DNA of 7,651 nt from Sediminibacterium sp. (GTDB taxonomy: Bacteria > Bacteroidota > Bacteroidia > Chitinophagales > Chitinophagaceae): contig JALRFB010000039.1 in NCBI GenBank assembly GCA_023256555.1, positions 1-7,651 on the forward strand. The letters run 5' to 3'. A program made the translations under genes and the position numbers. The notes under the pieces were generated by a model that saw only the letters and a program-made list of their open reading frames with translations, was not told where the DNA came from and did no database searches. This document shows, in pieces, positions 6,107-7,651 of the stretch (the stretch's first letter is position 1; every line of letters starts with the position of its first letter).

Positions 6107-7501
6107 ATGAAATTAGCTGCTCTATTTCTAGGATTAAGTCTTTGTACTTTTGTATTTGCCCAAAAGAAGCCATTAGATCATTCTGTATACGATCAATGGC
6201 AATCTGTAAAAGAAACTATTATTCAGCCTCAGGGTCAATTCATAGTCTATTCTATCGTTCCTCAGGAAGGAGATGGACAATTATATATTAGAAATATAAG
6301 TACCAAAGAAAGTATACAAATTGATAGAGGTGCTCAAGCTAATTTTAGTGAAGATGGTATGTATGTTTTTGGAAAAATTAAGCCGTTTTTCGCTGAAACC
6401 AGAAAAGCAAAAATAGAGAAGAAAAAGGCTGATGAATTACCGAAGGACAGCTTATTTATATATGATATTAAAAAAGCACATTTAGATAAAATTGCTAATG
6501 TTAAATCTTTTCAAACTCCATCAAAAGCTAATGGATCTTTGGTGTATTTATTAGATAAAAAAGGGGATATCAATAAAGAGGGTTCAGAATTGGTTATTCA
6601 GAATTTAAAAACAACTTTCAAGCATAGTTTTAAGAATGTTGCACAATATGCACTGAATCCAAATGGACAACAAGTAATTGTTTATAAAGTACCCACTAAA
6701 ACAAACAGCGCAGAGGTTTTATTGGCCAATTTGAACGATACAACTTATAGAAAATTAAATACAAGCATATACTCAGCAACAGGTTTTGTTTGGGATGAAG
6801 TAGGAGAACAAGCAGCCTATTTTGTTGAAAAGGATAGCACAAGTAAAGCCTTGCAGAAAAATTATCAATTGCATTATTTTCAGTTGGGGATGGATACTTC
6901 TTTGAAAGTTTTAGAAACAAGTCATCCAAATATTCCAAAGAACTATGTATTTGGTGCAGACAAGAAGTTGCAGTTTAGTAAATCAGGTAAAGTACTTGAA
7001 TTAGGTATTCAACCCATATTACCCATTAAAGATACCAGCTTACCAGAATTTGAAAGAGTAAGCTTGGATATTTGGCATTATGCAGATGCTCAATTACAAC
7101 CAATGCAATTAAAAAATCTTGAATCTATATTGAAGTCAACTGAAAAAGTCTTGTTTAGACCTGCCAATAAATCTGTATTGTATTTAGGTAAAATTAATGA
7201 TAGAGATATCAAAATTGGTAATGAAGGAGATGGAGATTGGGCTTATGCCACCATTGATTCTGCTGATGCTGCATCATTTCAGTGGCAAGGTTTTACTAAG
7301 AAAGATTTATATGCAATTCATACTGAAAGTGGTAAAAAACAATTGTTACATCATAATTGGAAGGGTAGTTTGATTGCTTTTTCTCTAATATGGCAAGTGT
7401 TAAAGATAAAGCAGTCTGCCTCATCAATTTTATCTGTTTTCATATACTTTATTGTTGTCATTAAGTCTGAAATTTTATTTGAGTCATACTCATTCATCTG
7501 A
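6107..7501 (+). CDS. S9 family peptidase (prolyl oligopeptidase family), N-terminal part only; frame runs into foreign DNA
   Basis: The reading frame is 464 codons, but only about the first 422 appear genuine. Residues 1-19 are a signal peptide (AALFLGLSLCTFVFAQ). The mature start KKPLDHSVYDQWQSVKE and later segments such as VPQEGDGQLYIRN, KIKPFFAETRKAK and QGFTKKDLYAI match the N-terminal beta-propeller region of large Bacteroidota S9 peptidases. Those proteins usually run to about 900 residues, with the Ser-Asp-His alpha/beta-hydrolase domain at the C-terminus. That catalytic domain is absent. From about base 7375 the DNA is the miaB gene on the other strand, so the last ~40 residues (IAFSLIWQVLKIKQ and onward) are an antisense artefact. 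The gene is therefore truncated by the join and not a natural short protein. In its own genome it likely encodes a periplasmic or secreted peptidase. The ATG at 6107 directly precedes the signal peptide, and the next gene upstream is divergent. Confidence 0.85.
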   Translation: MKLAALFLGLSLCTFVFAQKKPLDHSVYDQWQSVKETIIQPQGQFIVYSIVPQEGDGQLYIRNISTKESIQIDRGAQANFSEDGMYVFGKIKPFFAETRKAKIEKKKADELPKDSLFIYDIKKAHLDKIANVKSFQTPSKANGSLVYLLDKKGDINKEGSELVIQNLKTTFKHSFKNVAQYALNPNGQQVIVYKVPTKTNSAEVLLANLNDTTYRKLNTSIYSATGFVWDEVGEQAAYFVEKDSTSKALQKNYQLHYFQLGMDTSLKVLETSHPNIPKNYVFGADKKLQFSKSGKVLELGIQPILPIKDTSLPEFERVSLDIWHYADAQLQPMQLKNLESILKSTEKVLFRPANKSVLYLGKINDRDIKIGNEGDGDWAYATIDSADAASFQWQGFTKKDLYAIHTESGKKQLLHHNWKGSLIAFSLIWQVLKIKQSASSILSVFIYFIVVIKSEILFESYSFI

Positions 7502-7539
7502 CAACCAAAAGTTTTTATATAGAAAGATTTACTAGTCAT
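7351..7539 (-). CDS. miaB: MiaB (tRNA-2-methylthio-N6-dimethylallyladenosine synthase), N-terminal fragment
   Basis: Residues 1-55 are the start of MiaB: FYIKTFGCQMNEYDS holds Cys13, and ADCFIFNTCHIREKA (41-55) holds Cys49. These are the first two of the three N-terminal cysteines that bind the auxiliary 4Fe-4S cluster. MiaB is a radical-SAM methylthiotransferase of about 440-470 residues that modifies A37 of tRNAs reading UNN codons. The third cluster cysteine, the radical-SAM CxxxCxxC domain and the TRAM domain are all missing. After Ala55 (codon at 7375-7377) the frame reads IKLPFQL and stops. This tail is the antisense of the S9 peptidase gene, whereas MiaB normally continues with a Thr-rich, charged helix. 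The real fragment is therefore 7375-7539. The start codon overlaps the fur stop in an ATGA arrangement. The sequence style is proteobacterial rather than Bacteroidota, whose MiaB usually begins with an IETYGCQMN-type motif. Confidence 0.85.
   Translation of the reverse strand: MTSKSFYIKTFGCQMNEYDSNKISDLMTTIKYMKTDKIDEADCFIFNTCHIREKAIKLPFQL
7370..7377. other. Chimeric join between Bacteroidota-like and alphaproteobacteria-like DNA
   Basis: Plus-strand S9 peptidase similarity is credible up to about KGSLI (codons 7361-7375). Minus-strand MiaB similarity is credible up to Ala55 (7375-7377). The two gene bodies meet within a few bases, leaving a possible shared stretch of only a few bases such as ATTGC at 7373-7377. 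There are no terminal inverted repeats, transposase, integrase or tRNA gene at the boundary that would point to a mobile element. The placement is estimated by eye from family consensus, so the exact base is uncertain by several positions. Confidence 0.75.
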
Positions 7540-7651
7540 TTTTTTTTACAATAAAGTTCAAGTCTATGATCAATCAAATCATAACCTAAACGATTTGCGA
7601 TTTTTTTTTTTAATTGCTCAATTTCATCATCAACAAACTCAATAATTTCAC
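7536..7651 (-). CDS. fur: Fur-family transcriptional regulator, C-terminal fragment (5' truncated by window edge)
   Basis: Too short to stand out as an open frame, the minus strand encodes 37 residues before a TGA stop at 7536-7538, with the 5' part beyond the window. It reads EIIEFVDDEIEQLKKKIA, then NRLGYDLIDHRLELYCKKK. This is the C-terminal dimerisation end of Fur: the IIEF strand after the CxxC-Gly turn, the DDEIE helix, and the GYDLIDHRLELY strand whose Glu/His residues help bind metal. The partial first codon (xGT) fits the Gly that normally precedes this strand. Fur represses iron-uptake genes when bound to Fe(II). Its stop overlaps the miaB start by ATGA, indicating translational coupling, and fur-miaB is a known alphaproteobacterial gene order. 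It belongs to the foreign part of the window. Confidence 0.82.
   Translation of the reverse strand, partial: EIIEFVDDEIEQLKKKIANRLGYDLIDHRLELYCKKK

Noticed and set aside
6037..6291. Plus-strand 84-codon open frame overlapping the start of the S9 peptidase
   Set aside because: It is out of frame with the signal peptide and propeller start of the peptidase. Its composition (many Ser, Ile, Cys, Arg) is that of a shifted reading of the real gene.
6696..6938. Minus-strand 80-codon open frame within the S9 peptidase gene
   Set aside because: Antisense shadow of propeller-coding sequence, without a recognisable domain.
7361..7651. Natural insertion or gene transfer as the explanation for the fur-miaB segment
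   Set aside because: Both flanking genes are cut mid-domain, there are no mobile-element signs, and the foreign part runs to the window end. An assembly or amplification chimera is simpler, though not proven.

Overview
The window is AT-rich DNA that appears to come from two different bacteria joined end to end. About the first 7.37 kb looks like Bacteroidota, most likely a Chitinophagaceae-type lineage. The reasons are an outer-membrane TonB-dependent receptor with an N-terminal carboxypeptidase-regulatory-like domain, a secreted S9 prolyl-oligopeptidase-family protein of the Bacteroidota type, a YtxJ-type monothiol bacilliredoxin, AT-rich leaders with no Shine-Dalgarno sequence, and one candidate Bacteroidota -7 promoter element (TAnnTTTG). 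This assignment rests on protein and motif recognition, not on a database search.

Layout of the Bacteroidota part: the 3' end of a CvfB/YitL-like S1 RNA-binding protein (+, 1-330), an acetyl-CoA C-acetyltransferase (+, 372-1553), a convergent ytxJ bacilliredoxin (-, 1567-1899), a divergent DEDDh 3'-5' exonuclease with an ExoX-like C-terminal domain (+, 1993-2760), a DPM1-like polyprenol-phosphate mannosyltransferase with a GTG start (+, 2813-3574), a convergent 814-residue TonB-dependent receptor (-, 3579-6023), and a divergent S9 peptidase (+, from 6107). These are mostly unrelated housekeeping and envelope genes. The one pairing that suggests a shared job is the receptor and the S9 peptidase, which sit head to head over an 83-base shared promoter region.

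The last ~275 bases are different. On the minus strand they carry the C-terminus of a Fur-family regulator and the N-terminus of miaB, overlapping by ATGA. This is the fur-miaB order known from alphaproteobacteria, and the protein style is proteobacterial and AT-rich, as in SAR11-like genomes. At about 7370-7377 both the S9 peptidase (+) and MiaB (-) lose family resemblance at the same point, so neither is complete. The simplest reading is a chimeric assembly or amplification join. The S9 reading frame continues to 7501 only by reading miaB backwards.

No gap longer than 100 bases lacks a gene. I saw no RNA gene, CRISPR array, insertion sequence or convincing terminator. I found no undescribed biological system here; the join is the most important observation.
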